Source: Lucifuga dentata
Lineage: Eukaryota > Chordata > Actinopteri > Ophidiiformes > Bythitidae
Direction of reading: 5' to 3'
Assembly (NCBI GenBank): GCA_014773175.1
Contig: VXCM01000300.1
Location: 26,001-90,000 of the forward strand
DNA: 64,000 bases
The position numbers and the translations under genes were made by a program. Numbering within the stretch: position 1 is the first letter of the stretch; each line of letters opens with the position of its first letter. Below the pieces are notes generated by a model. It ran no database searches and was not told where the DNA came from. It saw only the letters and a program-made list of their open reading frames with translations. Shown here in pieces: positions 12,191 through 25,200 of this stretch.

Positions 12191-13087
12191 CTGAGAGGAC
12201 ATGTTGAGTTAAAGATGAAATGAATCTATCAGGAGAGAGAGAGAGAGATGTCAATCAAGCACAGCGTGTACACCCACACAGTCCTGTAAAGTCAAATCAG
12301 TGAAAACAGCTGTATGGGCGTTCTGTGGGTGTGCAGGGCTTTTAAGGTACACATTATATGTAAAGTGGTTTGTATTTAGCTTCAGAGCACATACATTTTC
12401 TTTCATTTTAACTATGTACTGTAGGGGGAAAAAAGGGTGGAAAACGTCACAATAAACAAGGAATGGAAATATTTTTTAAGTAAATGGGCTAATGGCTAAT
12501 GAATCTGCGTTGTCAATATTTGACAGGATGTGTCCAGCTGTGAAATTCTTCTGTATGGTGTAGGTGCACATTGGTTGAAATGCCTGAAATGCTCAATAAA
12601 ATGTTTCATGTGCTGTCTGATTTCACAAATCATCAAAATCAAATAAATTAACATAGACACTTGGTTTAGCACACCAGAGCCTTTTTAAATTTATTTAATG
12701 TGAGCAAATGATTCATACATTTGCCTTAAAAATGGTTATGTGATGTTTCAATTTAGTCTTGCTCTAGAAATAAATGACACACTTGTCACAGGCATGTACC
12801 TCTGAAAGGTGCCTCTATTGTTTTTATACCATTACATCATAAGTTACAGCTTACTGAAAAATTCAAAAATATACCTGCAGGACCATTTCGCAATTTTAAG
12901 AATGGGATGCTATTGTTTTCTATGAAAGAACAGTATTCAGAGAGATTCGAAAACTAAAAGGGAATCTATCCTCAAAGTAACCAGCAGGTGGCAACAGTGG
13001 CTGTGAAGAGTGCATTTACTCTCAAATCTTGGTTCTTAAATGCAACGTGAGAATAGAAAATAAACATTTGACTGATTTAAATCCGAA

Positions 13088-13240
13088 TATATATATATAT
13101 ATATACACACACGCACACACACAAACACATATTTATACAGAATGTATTGTATGTATATACACACATATACATATATACTGTATATATACACACACGTGTG
13201 TGTGTATGTATGTATGTGTATACATATAGATATATATATG
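13088..13240. repeat. Compound TA/CA/TATG microsatellite
   Basis: Alternating (TA)n, (CA)n and TGTATG repeats, partly self-complementary. It generates spurious Ile/Tyr/His-rich frames on both strands. Confidence 0.9.
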
Positions 13241-13445
13241 GCACCACTACCAATATATTTTAAAAGAGCTGTGGGTCCATAATATGAGGTCGAGCTCACA
13301 TCACAGATTGGACAACACACAGAATAAATCAGGTATTGACTTAAAGGGAGATTCCACTGATTTTTACATATCAAATTCAGTTTTATTTCTGGAGGTGGGA
13401 AGCATCATTCAGCACAAGACATACTTCAACGAAAGGTTTTAGTTT

Positions 13446-14162
13446 GAGGTCCAGGTTTTCCCTTGAAGACTGAGCAGTGTCAGTTAATAGTTGGAACACA
13501 TTTTCCAGTGCCTTATTTTAAAAATTGAACCATTATCCTGTCAGCCAAATTAGAGGCTCTGTTCACAAAGTAAAGATGACACAATGATCAACCATCAGCC
13601 GCTGCGGCATAACAATCTTCAGCCTTCCCACCACCTGATCCAATTCTTCACCAAACGATGACCAGTTGATGGCTCAGCCTTTTCTTCATGTGGGTGAAGG
13701 AGCCTGAACATATGTCCACAGGACTGATGAATCAACTATACAGGTGACTCTGACCTTTGCCCAAGGTGTCAGGTACCTTGAATACTTAAGCATCTCCTTG
13801 TATTTTAGCATCATGTTCACAATAGGAAATTCATGTCCGAAATCCAAAGGTTAAAGGTCACCAGTGTGGTTGGTTCATCGGTCCTGTGGTCATATGTTCA
13901 GGCTCAGACCCTCACAGGAAAAGCTTGAGCGTCAGCTCGTCATCTTTTGAAGAAGAATCAGATCAGGTGGTGAGGAGGCTGAAGATTTTTCAGCTGCAGG
14001 GGCTGATGGCTGATCATTGTGTCATCTCGACTTTGTGAACAGAGCCTCCAATTTGGACAATAGGATAACGGTCCCATTTTCAAAATAAGGCACCCAAAGG
14101 TGTGTTCCAACAAGTGGAGGATGCTGCTCAGCCTTCACGAGAAAAAGAAAACCTTGACCTTA
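13446..14162. mobile_element. Foldback element with ~315-bp inverted arms
   Basis: The left arm (13446-13765) and right arm (13845-14162) are reverse complements with moderate divergence, separated by about 80 bp. Matching blocks in order: 'ggttttccctt', 'ttggaacaca', 'tgccttattt', 'aggctctgttcacaaagt', 'gatgacacaatgatca', 'ccaccacctgatc', 'gcctgaacatatg', 'ccacaggac'. No open frame is seen. It is probably a non-autonomous foldback DNA element. Confidence 0.8.
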
Positions 14163-14279
14163 AAGTTATTGCAGATTCTGTTCTGATTGCTGAACGCTGG
14201 ATCAGCTTTTTAAACATTTTATCAAAGCTTGCAAGGAATTTGCAAATGTTTCTGTTATGTTTTTGGATTTGAACATTGA

Positions 14280-14345
14280 AGGACCATACCAGCAATTGTG
14301 TGTGTTTGAGCCCAAAGTATACAATCCACATACAGTTACATTACT
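14280..14345 (+). mobile_element. MITE family A, isolated terminal fragment
   Basis: Matches only the terminal repeat of family A (aaggaccataccagcaatt ... gagcccaaa ... ttacattact) and then stops. It is a truncated copy just before a fuller one. Confidence 0.6.
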
Positions 14346-14480
14346 AATGTATAATCAATTATTCAATCAGCTGTATACACTGCCATACAGCGTTACCAGT
14401 CAGAGGTCTCCGGTTCCAAAGTTTTGGATCTTATCCAAAACAGAGTTGTGGTAAACCTACCTGAACCCGACTTGCATACA

Positions 14481-15081
14481 TTAAAGGACAATACCAGTGA
14501 TTTAGCATGTTTGAGCCCAATATAAACAACTCACATACACGTTACATTACTGACAACTTTTTCCCAAAATATACTGAAACGGTAAATTTTAGATGTTTTT
14601 TCTACCTTCCAGTCTGCCATTGGCTTCAGTTCATTTTAGTACGTTATTAAACTCAACTTGTAGAGAATTGAAATACACTTGAGATACGTAATCCATCACA
14701 GTGAACATTATGTCTATTAGTTTTTTTTTGTTTGTTTTTTGATGAAGTAGCTTTGTTTTAATGATCCAGTATGGAGCTGCATGGAAGACAATGTATGTCT
14801 CCACCAGGGAATATAGTCCCAGATGGTTTTTACTGAGAAATAAAAACAAAAAAAAAAAACAGAAAACATCACTTGGACAATCATGTATAAGTGTTAGAAG
14901 ACGAAATACTGAATTTTAAGGTGGGTGAACATTTGATATTGAAAGATTAAAAGATCTGAAAAAAATAAATTAAAATACAATTTAATGTTTTGGGAATTGG
15001 TTGTCAGTAATGTAACATACTGTATATGTGGGTTGTATATGTTGGGCACAAACAAGCACGATCGGCGGTATGGTCCTTTAA
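14481..15081 (-). mobile_element. MITE family A, copy 3 (reverse)
   Basis: Begins ttaaaggacaataccagtg and ends ggtatggtcctttaa, with about 100-bp inverted ends. The internal order is that of the reverse orientation (ttccagtctgccattggcttcagttcatt first, 'gaatatagtccca' later). Confidence 0.75.
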
Positions 15082-15306
15082 GACTGGATTAACTACTTTT
15101 TAACTTTGTCACCTCTCTGTGATGTTGCAGCCATGGATGGGACATCATGGCACAGCTGAGGCCCGGACAGTGTTTGATTCAGCCACGTTTTGATGGCATC
15201 GCTGACGAGTATGGAAACATTTTCCATCTGATTGTGTGACATAACAGTCAGAACGAGGTCATTCCTGAGGACATTTTTCACTCCTCCAGTTTAAAGACAA
15301 GCAACG

Positions 15307-15357
15307 GTGGAGAAGTTCAGGTATCTTGGTATTTTCATCTTGAGTGAAGGCATAATG
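15307..15357 (+). pseudogene. LINE reverse-transcriptase scrap
   Basis: A 17-codon stretch reads VEKFRYLGIFILSEGIM. It resembles the 'VEEFRYLG..F.SEG.M' segment common in fish and other LINE ORF2 proteins. Flanking frames are disrupted, so this is at most a decayed fragment. Confidence 0.35.
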
Positions 15358-15426
15358 TTGCTGTTGTGCCATTCCATGGTGAAGAGTCACATTCTTACCA
15401 CAGGCCACAAGCTCTGAGTCATTACC

Positions 15427-15459
15427 AAAAAAAAAAAAAAAANAAAAAAAAAAAAAAAT
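15427..15459. other. Poly-A with single-N gap (15443)
   Basis: A runs on both sides of one N, interpreted as an assembly join at a homopolymer. A second such site, poly-T with N at 15979, lies at 15961-15996. Confidence 0.85.
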
Positions 15460-16230
15460 AAAACAGGGTCTCCACAGGTATCTTCTCTCCAAAAACACAG
15501 TTCTGGTTCCAGTTCTTGTGCTCAGCTCAGCCCTTCTAAATACTGGCCATTCACACTAGCTTGGGAGCTGAAAAAAACGAGTACAGTCCAGTTTTACTTT
15601 TGCAGAGATCTCTCTTGCAGTCCCTGTACACCTTTTAATTCTCCGTTCTGTCCTTTTCTTTTGCTTATTTACTATTTGGTCTGTCGATTGAGCCACACCA
15701 GCTCACGTCCCATTTCTTCAGGTATCTTTTCTTTTCATTGCAAAGTTTCCAACCTGTCCTGGATCTCTCTACTGCACCATATTGCCAGTAATACAGTGGT
15801 TCTTCCACTGAATTCTTGTTATTTTCCTACTGAAATGCTGCTCATCACTGTTGTTAAAAAATTCTGATTCAACAACTGGTGTTTTCTGCTTTTGTGACAT
15901 CACAGTTTCTTTGTTCCAGGACAGCAAGTTTATAGGGCTGAAAAAAGCAATACAGGAACCTTTTTTTTTTTTTTTTTANTTTTTTTTTTTTTTTTAGCAG
16001 TGTTCAGCCCTAAACGGTTCAGAATGTGGCTCCAGCACCACCGCATGGACACTGGCTTTACTCTTCCAGTCATATGGGAGGACCTTTCTGTCAGCCCACC
16101 GCTTCTTCACACAGAGAGTTAGTTAAGGTGGAGGATTCTGGGAAAGAAACATCTTAGCTGCTCTGCTTGACCTTAGACTCAGATAAGTAACTAAAAACTG
16201 GATGGATGATTCACATGATTATCTCCATGC

Positions 16231-17366
16231 TTTATTCAAACGCAGACTGAGAAATATCAGTCACGATTTAGCAGCTTGATTTTATATCTATTAAGATTAC
16301 AATACATATTTAAAGGGACAGATAGGTCAACTGAGGCCATTACAGATACAACAAAGACATTACTGAAGCCTCCAAAATGTGGGAATCCCAAAAGAAGTAT
16401 TGAAAATAAAAAATATATAAGAAGGTTTGAGATATTTTAGTACACATTTAGCTTAACCTTGGCAAGCCTTTATTCCATTCACAATAGTTGGATTTAGAGT
16501 GCTTAGTGTACAGTTTTAAGCACTTTAAAAGCTAAAAATACTCTTTCATTTTTACAGTTTTATGAAAATATGGGTCAAGAATTCAACAAACTGTGACACA
16601 ACAAGCAGCATCAGCATTGTCTGCTATGCAGACTTACACATCCCCTAAGAGAAAAAGTCTGTGGAAAATATCAGCCACTGAGCGTTTTAAGGTCTTTTTT
16701 CCAAAAGTACTACAAAAAAAGCATATTCAAAGCTGCAAATAACAGACTACACATTTCATTTCATGCATCATATAAAATAGTAGTTCTTCCTGTCTTTTTC
16801 CATATATTTACATAATATATTACACAGTAATGTTCTGTACAGTAAAAGTTGTACACGACATTCTTAAAAATATTTTCTGACCCATAACTATGTTGACATG
16901 AAAACAAAAAAGGAGAAAGCGCTGTTCTGCAGCTTACAGAAGCTCCACAGCATCAACTGAACAGCTCTGCATTAAATAATCCTGTGAGAGTGACTATTGT
17001 GCGCACACACACGAAACACACAAGGACAAGACTGGGGTGGGAGGTTAGGGGTGTCTTTTACAGGGATTGTGGCTCCTCGTTATTTTGGAGAAAAGGCCTC
17101 CATTCCAAGAACCACAGCCTGCAGCCAGAGCCACGCCGGGCTGAGTTGTGGGTTCTCTGTGCTCATGAGTTAAGTGCAAACAGCAAAAATAGGAGAGGAA
17201 GTCACAGACTACCACCCAGTCGCTCCTCAGCCTCTGAGGCAGAGGTCTCAGTGCTGCGCTTTTACTGGTGTCTTTCTGCAGCAGCAGAAAGACACCAGTA
17301 ACAAAGACATTCATGCCTCGGTTTGGCCTCATTCCACTTCTGATTGTCTTTATCTTTGTCTTTCAG
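16231..17366 (-). other. clock 3' UTR (probable)
   Basis: Minus-strand sequence following the clock stop. AATAAA signals on the minus strand occur at about 16231-16236 (gtttgaataaagc) and about 16469-16474, giving a plausible 3' UTR of about 0.9-1.1 kb. An 18-bp-arm hairpin at 17262-17301 would lie within it. AT-rich, no coding features. Confidence 0.45.
17262..17301 (-). other. Perfect hairpin in clock 3' UTR
   Basis: Arms of 18 bp (ttactggtgtctttctgc and its exact reverse complement) flank the four-base loop agca. It starts about 65 bases past the clock stop codon on the transcribed strand. Confidence 0.85.
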
Positions 17367-20300
17367 CTACTGTGGCTGTGACTTATTGCGATCAGACAAA
17401 CTTTCAGCTCTGAGCTGCTGCTGCTGCTGTTTCTGTTGCTGTAACTACTTCTTCTGCTGCTGTTGTAACTGTTGCTGTTGCTGCAACTGCTTCTGCTGCT
17501 GCTGTAACTGTTGCTGTTGCTGCAACTGCTTCTGCTGCTGCTGTAACTGTTGCTGTTGCTGCTGTTGCGTTGCAGTAGTGAAGGGGCCTTGCTGCTGCAA
17601 AGGGAACGCTGCCTGCAGGATCAACTGGGTGGACTGGTTTCCGTGGAGGAGCCGAGGAGCCTTAAACCAAAACAGTAAAGTTAGTGGGTAAGAGGGATGT
17701 TAAGCTTTTATCACATATAAAAGATATCTGGAGCTTGTTAACTTTTCTTGAAATTTAAATTTTTTTTTACCATACTTTTGGTTTGGTTATTTTGAATAAC
17801 CAAAAAGTTGAAAATCAGATTTAAAGGACAATACCTGCAATACCACATACATGTTACGTTACTGACAACCATTTCCCAAAAATTAGCACTGGAGCTGTAA
17901 ATTTTAAAATTTTCTTCCTACCTTCCAGACTGTCACTTCATTCCACTATGCTATTAAAATGCAGAGACTTGAAAAGTGCTTTGAGATAAATAATGCATCA
18001 CAGCAAACACTATGTCTATAAAAAATATTTGTCGAAGTAACTTTATTTAACTGTCCAACATGGAGCTGCACATAACACAATGTATGTCTCCGCCAGAGAA
18101 TCTAGTTACAAGAGAAGATGGCTTTTACCAAAAAAGTAGAAACAACCTTTCCTTCTACAGTTGGACACATGTTTTGGCAGGTGAAACATTTGATTTTAAG
18201 GGGGCTGTATCACCTGAACATTTGATTTTGACAAATTAGGAGATTTGGCAAAAAAACAGGAAAACAAAGTATGGTTTTATATTTTGGAAAATGTTTGTCT
18301 GTAACCTAATATGTATGCAGATAGTATTTATTGGGCTTAAACATGCAAAATTGCCAGTATTGCCTTTTAAAACGTAACAGAAAATACCATATACAACAGT
18401 ATCTGTGTGGATAAAATAAAACATTTGCATTTGCATTGTTTGGGTTTATGTCTTCCTAGGAAGACATATTTGCACAGTTAGCAGCTCATTTACAATGTCC
18501 CTAGTATCCCTTTTACTTTCCACTCAGAACTGTCCTCTCCTCTAGATGATCTCATTCATCCCTGTGAATGACCTGTGATGGTCACCTGCAGGAACTGTGT
18601 TTGCTGCTGGCTCAGAGTGGTCTGCGCTGTCTGCATGGCTGCGGCCTGTGAGTGTGTCTGTCCCTGATGCTCCTGCTGCTGCTGCTGTGGCTGCTGGGAG
18701 ATGCTGATGGTTTGGGTCTGGCCCTGCTGAGGAGTGAAGGCCGTCACCACTTGGCCCATGAACATCGTTGTGGGGACCATGACCGCCCCACACGCCATCT
18801 GACCTGTCACTAGCTTGGTGAGCAGCTGAGGACCGGTGGGAAACCTGTCAGAGAGGAAAGGGCAAACGTCAGGCTGGAGAAAGTGAATCATGTGAGGTGG
18901 CTTTGGACTAAAAGTTCAGAACTAAATTAGAAATTATTTTACCCAGAACAATCTGGAATACCAACTATGTGGTTCCTTCAGTGATGACATCAACACTGCG
19001 ACAGCCGAGTGATTTCCACAGACACACAGCTAACTTTCAGTAACAATTCCTCTTCCACAGGGACCACAGTCTTGTTTCAGTATTTAATTTTTTTCTGCAC
19101 AGCTTTGCATTTTGAGTAATTGCGAGATCAGATAAATCTGAAACAGCAAGATCTTTTTCTTTAGCTGAGTGCAAAAAGCAAGCTAAATGTAAGTATTTTA
19201 AAATGTTGGCTGTCCACTGAGGAAGCTTGCATCAGGACAATTAGTGATGCTCTGTCTTGTGTTCTGAGCTACACCCAGCAGTTCCTGAACCACTGAGGAG
19301 TACCTACCCATACTAAAATATGTATGTATTTATTTATTTATTTAACAAAAAAAAAGAATCCACCAGGAATCATTTTCAAATCATTTACAGGAATCAAATG
19401 GTTCCTGGTTCCTTAGAAACAAAGGAAAGTTCCTGCATTCCTGGAAAGATTTCTGAGTTCCTGAAAAAGTTCCTGCACTGCAAAAGGAATACATGAGCTT
19501 TAGTTTTGATGTGTACAGTGGTGGAACTGTGTTGTAGAAATACCTGTACTGCACCAAATAATAGTAGTTGGCAGCTTAGCGGTATAATGACCCTTTTTTT
19601 TAGCAGGAAAAGACACTGAATCACGATCAGATAACAAAGCACTGTCGTTGCCCATACTCTCTGACCTTTGACCTGTCTGATAAGGGGAAAAGGAATTGTG
19701 ATCCCCGTGGATTTATACTAAATGACAACAAATTCACTTAAACTGTAACTATGAAAACACAGTGACTTCGTATGAAGATGCAAACCTAATCTGAGCCGTG
19801 CGGTCCTGTGCAAACGTAGCCACAGCGGGAGTGTTGTGGCCGGTGTTCTGGGTCAGGCTGGTGGCAATCTGGACCACGTTGGCTGGGCTTTGCTGACGGA
19901 TCATCATTGTGTTGTAGAGAGACACGGGCAGTGGATTTTGCTGAGGCTGCAGCGTGAGGGACGTTCGCTGAGGCTGAAATACGCAGAACCAGAAAAAGTG
20001 GCAAGATCTATAGTGTGGCGTTAAGGTGAGAACAAAATTAGCCAAAAATGTGTTGATTGTTTCAGACAGCAAAAACGAGAAGTATTTTCATTTATCCAAC
20101 CTGTGAGAGTGCTGCGCTCTGGAGGCTTTGTTGCTGAGATTGTGGCTGAACGGCATGTTGTTGTTGGATGGTGTTCTGTAGCGTCCCTGCAGAGACCATT
20201 TGGCCCGGCATGCTGAGGGCGCCTCCCTGCTGCACGACATTCCCCTGGGCCATCTGAACAGAGCCGAGATTTAGTCCTGCAGCCCCTTGCTGCAAGAGCA

Positions 20301-21803
20301 TCTGCAACATAACAACACAAATTATGCTTCTGTCTGTTTTTTAAGGCAGACAATTACGCAAGGAAAAATCCTAATATACACAAATACATCCTTAAACAAA
20401 ATAAGCAAAACTAAGCTAAGCTAAACTAAAATAAGCTAAGATAACCGAAGGCAAAACAAGAATCAAAATGGCCGGTCTTACCTGCAGGCTCTGTCCCTGC
20501 ACCCTCTGCAGCTCGTCCTGGATCTGCCGCAGCTCGTCCTGCTGCCGCTGAATGTTGGTCTCGATGATCCTCGTCCTCTGCTCCAGCTGCTCTTTCAGGT
20601 GATGCATGGCGTCTAACTGGCTGGAGAACTGCAGCATTGGCTGTCAAAAAGCAAAGACGTGGGAGCATATCAGCAACTGAAATGGCACTTCATTTAAAAA
20701 AATGTTTAGTAGTGCTAGTGAAGTTTACACAAACTGCCTGTTTCAGACTGTAAGTAGACTGAAACTGGAACCTATTGCAGCTTTCTTCTTCAGACTAGGC
20801 CTATCCTATATTTGAGTATTTTGAGATCATCTTTGTTTTTGCGTAGGTCATTTCTAATTTGAATTGGGGCTGCAATACTCCTGGTACTTTATGTTATGTA
20901 ACAGTAAGGCAGCCTTTAAAGGCCCATACGGCTGATTTTGCATGTTTAAGCCCAATAAATGCTATCTACATACATGTTATATTACTGACAACCATTTTCC
21001 AAAACACAAAAATGTATTTTAGCTTTCATGTTATTTTGCCAAACCCAAGTAAATGACTCCCATTGTCATATGTTCAGAGTTATAAGCCTTCATTTTTGGG
21101 TATGCCATGTAGGCGGAAACTGCTCAAAAAACACCTCAGGCAGTATAGGGTTAAAATCAAATGTTGAGGTGATAAAACCATCTTAAAATTCAATGTCTCT
21201 CCTGCTAACACACGATTCCAAATGTAGAAGGCATGGTTGATTTTAATTTCTCTATAAAAGTCGTCTTCTCTTGGGGCTATATTCCTATACATTTTCTTCT
21301 GTACAGCTTCATGTTGGACCAGTTAAATTAAGTAGCTTCGACAAAAAAATAAGAACGTTTCGTTTGCTGTGATGGATGACTTATCTCACGTTTCAAATCT
21401 GTACAAGTTGATTTTAAATGTGTACTGAAATAACCTGAAACGAATGGCAGCCTGGAAAGTAGGAAAACAAATTTAAAATGTACCTCTATAGTAGTATGTT
21501 TGTTGAAAATGGTTGGGCAGTAATGTAACATGTAACAATTATTAGGCTCATACATGCAAAATCATTGATATGTACCTTTAAAATGAGGAAAACACATTTG
21601 ATAACAAGATAAAGATTAAAAAAAAATCCTCAAAGATAATAACTAGTCCAATGTCTTTTGAATGCAGTATCATTTTTAAATACCATGTGCCTTTAACTCA
21701 GCTTTGTTTAAGTTGACACATCATTTAAATGTGTCAGCTCATTCCCCTAAGAATCTATTCAGGTAGCAGAGATGAGCTGTGACATCACCGCCACGTCCCC
21801 GGA

Positions 21804-21834
<31 letters not shown>

Positions 21835-22174
21835 CAACTAACACAGTTGCTAGGATGGAAAAAGGGGTAGCTGTTACCTGAAGCAACATGGGAGAGATTA
21901 TCAGGTGTGAAATCTGAGCCTGTGAGACCGGCTCAGATCAGCACCTTTATAAAGATGATAACACCCTTTGTGTGCTATCAATTCTTTACAAACAATTATA
22001 AGTTCTGTGGTCTGGTACGTTTTAATGGATGGCTGCATGTAATTCATTTGCTTATTTGTGAAATGTTACTATCATGTTTTCATACTGCTTGACTAAACAG
22101 TTGTTTGCATTGTTTTCCTCTCTCTCTCTCTCTCTCTCCTCCACACCTACTTTATCCTCCTCTGCACATCTTCN

Positions 22175-22220
<46 letters not shown>

Positions 22221-25200
22221 CACACCTACTTTATCCTCCTCTGCACATCTTCGCTTGGCCGATCATCAGTGAAGGTGTACTTTCACACAAACGTCGTCTG
22301 CATTGTTTCAAAAATCAAGTGGTGCGCGACCACGCAGCGACCCTCATTAGCGGCCTCCGCAGTCCCTGTTTTGGCCTAAATTACTTCCTAGGCTCTCTCC
22401 CCAGTAACCAGGGTACATACCAGCAAAGACACTTCCACGAGGCTCTCAGCATTGAAAAATCCTCTTCCCACCCCTTCCACACATTCTTTTCCCTCATAGC
22501 AAGTGACAGGCAGGAGGCGCTGTAGCATAAATCCTGCACCATCATGCTGTTAGACTCGGTGCCTCTTCTGCAAATGCACCTTATCTGATATAAACGTACA
22601 CACAAGCACAGATGCACGCAAGCAACAACCTGCTCGAGCACTTTACTCCACAGCACCCAAATCACATACCCATCCCTTACTATTATAATGGCTCAAGACA
22701 CAATTACACTTTTCTAAGCATCTTCTATTGTGTTTATCACACAGTGGAAAAATAAAATCAGGCCCCTGTGGTGGAATCTGCAGGATTTGGGATGAACGGC
22801 AAAATTTCTGCGTGGCACACAAGACGAGACGATGTCTGCATTATAAATGAATGAGGAAAATATCTTACTTGGCTGCTGGTCTGAACTTGTTGTTGCTGTG
22901 AAACCATGGATGCCGTCATGTTTTGTGTCGTGTTTTGGGAGCTCATAGATTGCTGATGGAAACAGTATCGAAACCAAAATGAAATAAAGCAAAGCAGGAC
23001 AGGGATACACAGAGAACAAGTTCTTTAATCTATTTAACAAGTTCTCTCATTTTTACATAATTATATATATAAATTATAATTTTTATATAAATACATAATT
23101 TTTATAATTTACTGAATAATTTTGACAATTTTCTAATTTTTTTTATTTTTAAAACTCGTTTCAAGTGTTTAAATGGTCTGGCTCCAGAATCGGTGTCTCA
23201 GCTCATTAAACAGAAAGATTATAGTGGGAATATGACAAGAGGAGTAACTAGCTAGAACTGTAGAGTCCCAATACACAGAACGACTTTTAGCCAATCATCC
23301 TTTTCAGTAAAAGGAACACACATTTGGAACACTTTACCAGCAGAAATCAAGTCTCAAATAGAATTGAAGGTGTTTAATTCAAAAGTCAAACTCTGGCACA
23401 AGCAACAACAGAGATGTGAGCATTAATGAGGTCACAAGCTCACACAAACACAATTTTTATGTCAATTTGATTCTCTATTTTAATGTGTATTTTGTATGAA
23501 TTGTATAATTGTTTCTTATTGTATAAATTGTTTTATTGTATTTAAAAGCCTGACCAGGGACAAGGACTGCAAATTAGCTTAANTATTGTATAAATTGTTT
23601 TATTGTATTTAAAAGCCTGACCAGGGACAAGGACTGCAAATTAGCTTAATCTAGACGCCTTATACATTGCATTTTCCACATTTGTCTTTGGCGATGTTGT
23701 ATGTATTCGTCCCCGCCAAATAAACAATAAATAAGTAAATATCAGTAAGTTAATCCCTCCAGATGAAGTACATAATCGCAGCTCCAGTGACTGACCTGAC
23801 TGCTGATAGATGATCTTCGTTGTGACGTCATCTCAATGGCAGAGACAGACTGGCGTCCCGGCGTACTGCTGTCTCCCTGAAGCTTCATCTGTGATGCTGA
23901 GGAAAATATAAACATGTAGCTCTTGGTATAAAATAATTTTAGACACGTTGATTCCCTTTTTTTAGGGTGTCAGCGTACAAAATGGCGAGCATGCTTACAT
24001 GCTGGATCAGACACAGCTGTGTGTGAGGATTTGCGTGAGCTGCGAGAGGAGGCGGAGGGAGTGTGACTATGGTCGAAGCGCTCCAGAGCCTCCTTCAGGC
24101 TGGAGGTGTTGAGCTGGGACTCGGACCCAGAGTCCTGAGACTGCTGTGAGGAGACAGAACTGATGGTCAGTGTCGGTATTACAAGATATTATTACAGATT
24201 ACTGATACATCAGCTCTTATTAAAAAAAAACAAAAAACTTACCTGACACACCTTATCTACTGTGATTTCAGGCGGAGATTCTTCAATTCCAAGCTCCCTG
24301 CGCTGTTCTGCTCTAACTTCGGCATAGCTATCAGGCAAAGATGGCAAATTAAATACACACGTGGCATCTTGATCAAAAAAATTAGACTTTTACTTAGAAT
24401 CTGTGATATTGTTAGCTTCTACATGTAATGTTACAGCATTCCTCCTTTTTGCACCTGCTCACAGTGAATCCTTCATGTACCTTACAACAGTGTGTGTGCA
24501 AACGATGAACTCTGGTCTGGAGTTCCACTGGTGGTAGGTGATGTAGTAGTGGGTCTGAAGCCAAATCCACTGCTGCCCTTTGGTGAGGAATCTGTAGTAG
24601 CATGACTTTCCTTTGCCATACTGCATTACTGCAAAGATACAAGGAGCTGACTGACTTTCACAGTTTGGGAAAAAGAGGCAGCTGACAATGATTCATAAAC
24701 TCCCTGAAACGTTGCATGAATCTCAAGAAAGTTTCCAAAAAAATGCAGAAAAAGAAAATGCCAAATCAGCGTTTCCATTAACTACAGATTCTTATGAGAA
24801 AACAGAAAGATCATATCATTAAAAAGTCACAAGAAGCTCATTTTCATTGTTGCTTCCCACCTAAGATGTCACTTATGCTACTTTAAAGAAAGAATGTCCC
24901 CCTCTCCACATAAGGAGTGTAAAGTTTTAGTCCAACAGAGATTTGATTCAGTTATTTTATGAAAGATTCAATAATTCCTAAAATCTCACATTCTGCTTAG
25001 TTTGATTTGACTGTATTCCGTAAATTTTGCTTCTTTCAAAAAGTACAAAAACTCTACAAGGGAAAGTTGTAAAAAGCAACTGAAGCGTTTAAGTAAACAA
25101 TAATTAAAGACATCTTGTTAGTGTGTCTGAACATTTTCAGCAATTTCATTCTTTCTTCCATCTGAGCTCTGCACAATAACCTTTTCTAACTTCCCTGTCA

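Larger units (their letters stand above)
10011..12600 (+). other. tmem165 3' UTR and flank; candidate poly(A) signal at 12595
   Basis: No further gene is seen after the tmem165 stop. There is no clear AATAAA near the stop. Candidate signals are an AATAAA inside the MITE at 11422-11427 and a clean caataaaatg at 12594-12602. Which one is used cannot be decided from sequence. The stretch also contains a (TG)n/(GA)n patch at 10145-10175. Confidence 0.4.

Noticed and set aside
17344..17691. Plus-strand Cys-rich frame opposite the clock last exon
   Set aside because: Mirror image of the CAG/Gln repeat on the opposite strand (CTG/TGC read as Cys).
18556..18585. Stop codon after ...TITGHSQG in the penultimate clock exon frame
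   Set aside because: The conserved [11 protein letters not shown] junction shows splicing at the GT following 18586, so that stop lies in the intron.
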